NCBI GenBank assembly: GCA_947469815.1
Contig: CANIRI010000099.1
Location: 1-7,874, forward strand
Direction: 5' to 3'
Length of the DNA stretch: 7,874 bases
Source: Comamonadaceae bacterium
Lineage (GTDB): Bacteria > Pseudomonadota > Gammaproteobacteria > Burkholderiales > Burkholderiaceae_C
Positions within the stretch are counted from its first letter, which is position 1. Each line of letters begins with the position of its first letter. Below are positions 7,161-7,874 of the stretch, in pieces. The notes beneath the pieces were generated by a model. It saw only the letters and a program-made list of their open reading frames with translations. It was not told the origin of the DNA and ran no database searches. The position numbers were made by a program, and so were the translations under genes.

Positions 7161-7222
7161 AAACCGGATTTTCTATGAATATTCAGTCCATGTAAAGAAA
7201 AAACATAGAGGATCCGGTTTAT
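7159..7222. repeat. 64-bp imperfect inverted repeat before the ATPase gene
   Basis: The left arm 7159-7177 reads ATAAACCGGATTTTCTATG. The reverse complement of the right arm 7204-7222 reads ATAAACCGGATCCTCTATG. The 19-base arms differ only at two adjacent positions (TT/CC), which become G-U pairs if transcribed from the plus strand and A-C mismatches from the minus strand. The 26-base spacer is AT-rich. The outer ends touch the ATPase start codon and the TAA of the upstream minus-strand frame. It could be a MITE-like insertion, a regulatory hairpin or a protein-binding site. It has no U-tract arrangement that would make it a standard terminator. Confidence 0.75.
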
Positions 7223-7362
7223 TAGCGGTGCGTCGCTCTTAAAAATAACATTGAGTGATGCGAATTCTCTGCAATCACTTCATAACCCTGAAGAATTTTC
7301 ATCGGATCTACACCTGGATCCAGCGCACTGGATGGGGCAACGCCGACAAAAATACACTCCAT
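7222..7362 (-). pseudogene. Short unrecognised minus-strand frame, probable 3' remnant of a longer gene
   Basis: An open frame runs on the minus strand from 7443 to a double stop TAATAA (7224-7219). From the first ATG (7362) it encodes 46 residues (MECIFVGVAPSSALD, then PGVDPMKILQGYEVIAEN and a basic end). The composition is protein-like, with a hydrophobic beginning and an amphipathic PMKILQGYEVIAEN stretch. The frame stays open back to a TGA at 7446-7444, adding 27 residues without a good start (KFVKLFENCNAVGLL). The ATG has only a weak CGGA about seven bases upstream. I do not recognise the family. It looks like the tail of a decayed gene, but a real small protein is possible. The rest of the 350-base gap between the ATPase and the right-hand toxin gene holds only the inverted repeat and the operator-like palindrome. 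Confidence 0.35.
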
Positions 7363-7492
7363 AAGCAATCCGACAGCATTACAATTTTCGAACAATTTTA
7401 CAAACTTGCAGCATAAACTCGCCAGAATAAGCCAGTCTATCGTTCAAGAAAGTTTTTGCGACAGAACCGGCAATAGTTATTGAATTCGTGCA

Positions 7493-7513
7493 ACTAAAGT
7501 GTTACGCTTTAGT
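7493..7513 (+). promoter_or_regulatory. Palindromic operator candidate upstream of higB
   Basis: ACTAAAG (7493-7499) and CTTTAGT (7507-7513) are perfect inverted 7-mers around TGTTACG, and the G-C step inside extends the symmetry. The site ends one base before the toxin ATG. HigBA-type modules are normally autorepressed by HigA binding palindromes at the promoter, and a TAAAGTG-TTAC-type core fits that role as I remember it. No clear -35/-10 pair could be fixed, although TTGAAT at 7480-7485 is a weak -35 candidate. Confidence 0.5.
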
Positions 7514-7514
7514 C

Positions 7515-7874
7515 ATGCATAAGAATAATGAATACATAGCTTATCACGGTGATTTTTTCACCATCGAATGGTACTTTGATCACAAAGATCAAAGTCAGGC
7601 CTTCGACTATTATCAATCGCTTAATGCAGATGAGCGAATCAAGCTATTGAAATTGTTTAAACGCATGGGTGATGCGGGTGAAATTAAAGACATCACAAAA
7701 TTTGTGAATGAGGGTGATAAAATTTACGCTTTCAAACCGCAACCCGATCGATTCTTGTGCTTTTTTTATGACGGTAAAAAAATTATTGTGACCAATGCAT
7801 TTAGAAAAAAACAGCCAAAATTGCCTGAAAACGATAAGGAAAAGGCATTGAATACTCGAGATAACTATATTTCG
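7515..7874 (+). CDS. higB: HigB/Gp49-like RelE-superfamily toxin, 3' partial
   Basis: A frame of 120 codons starts with ATG at 7515 and runs off the window without a stop. It resembles phage-derived Gp49-like / HigB proteins, RelE-fold ribosome-dependent mRNA interferases. The signature is KIYAFKPQPDRFLCFFYDGKK (69-89) followed by IIVTNAFRKK (90-99) and an LPENDKEKALNTRDNY tail (103-118). These are the central strands and the basic residues (Lys74, Arg79, Arg97, Lys98) expected to contact RNA. A helical segment (27-66) precedes them. Family members are roughly 100-125 residues long, so the stop should lie just beyond the edge, followed by a HigA-type helix-turn-helix antitoxin. Start: no ribosome binding site is seen. 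The ATG follows a palindromic operator candidate, so transcription may start close by and the message could be leaderless. The family is fairly sure. Toxicity is inferred. Confidence 0.85.
   Translation, partial: MHKNNEYIAYHGDFFTIEWYFDHKDQSQAFDYYQSLNADERIKLLKLFKRMGDAGEIKDITKFVNEGDKIYAFKPQPDRFLCFFYDGKKIIVTNAFRKKQPKLPENDKEKALNTRDNYIS

Noticed and set aside
7255..7278. GTGAT and ATCAC inverted repeat
   Set aside because: Five-base arms with an unpaired base inside, located within the remnant frame, and no sign of function.
7314..7323. Ten-base palindrome CTGGATCCAG
   Set aside because: It lies inside the minus-strand open frame, is short, and has no paired feature nearby, so chance is likely.
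1..7874. CRISPR array, tRNA, rRNA, transposase or integrase gene
   Set aside because: None was seen: no regularly spaced repeats, no recognisable RNA gene, and no transposase or recombinase motifs in any frame.

Overview
The window comes from a moderately AT-rich bacterial chromosome, most likely a Gram-negative and plausibly a gammaproteobacterium. The basis is the surface-polysaccharide gene content, the proteobacterial-type toxin-antitoxin genes and one copy of a short palindromic repeat. The genus cannot be read from the sequence, and no rRNA, tRNA or CRISPR array was seen.

Left half (1-5076, plus strand): four tightly packed genes form the end of a surface-polysaccharide (O-antigen or capsule-like) operon. 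In order they are a GT61/DUF563 glycosyltransferase fused in frame to a left-handed beta-helix N-acyltransferase (6-2096), a cupin sugar 3,4-ketoisomerase of the FdtA/QdtA family (2089-2505), a DegT/DnrJ/EryC1 PLP aminotransferase of the FdtB/QdtB type (2502-3596), and a GT-B glycosyltransferase (3613-5076). The first three overlap by 8 and 4 bases, and the fourth follows after 16 bases. Isomerase, aminotransferase and acyltransferase together convert dTDP-4-keto-6-deoxyglucose to a dTDP-3-acylamino-3,6-dideoxyhexose (Fuc3NAc or Qui3NAc type). The two glycosyltransferase modules could place this or neighbouring sugars in the glycan. RmlA/RmlB, which make the starting nucleotide sugar, are not in the window, nor is the operon promoter.

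Right half (5132-7874): the strand switches and the content becomes accessory. On the minus strand, read right to left, are a DUF4143-type AAA ATPase (7160-5967), the HEPN toxin hepT, and its nucleotidyltransferase antitoxin mntA (a type VII toxin-antitoxin pair with textbook motifs). Upstream of the ATPase lies a 64-bp imperfect inverted repeat, then a short minus-strand open frame that looks like the 3' end of a decayed gene. At the right edge a HigB/Gp49-like RelE-fold toxin starts on the plus strand behind a palindromic operator candidate and is cut by the window end. This is a small cluster of toxin-antitoxin and accessory genes beside a glycan locus.

Most interesting points: the exact domain-to-domain fusion in the first gene, with a CAG junction codon one base from TAG; a ketoisomerase carrying a mixed set of the two residues thought to set FdtA versus QdtA stereochemistry; a dispersed palindromic repeat translated inside the second glycosyltransferase; and the 64-bp inverted repeat that fills the gap between a gene remnant and the ATPase start codon.
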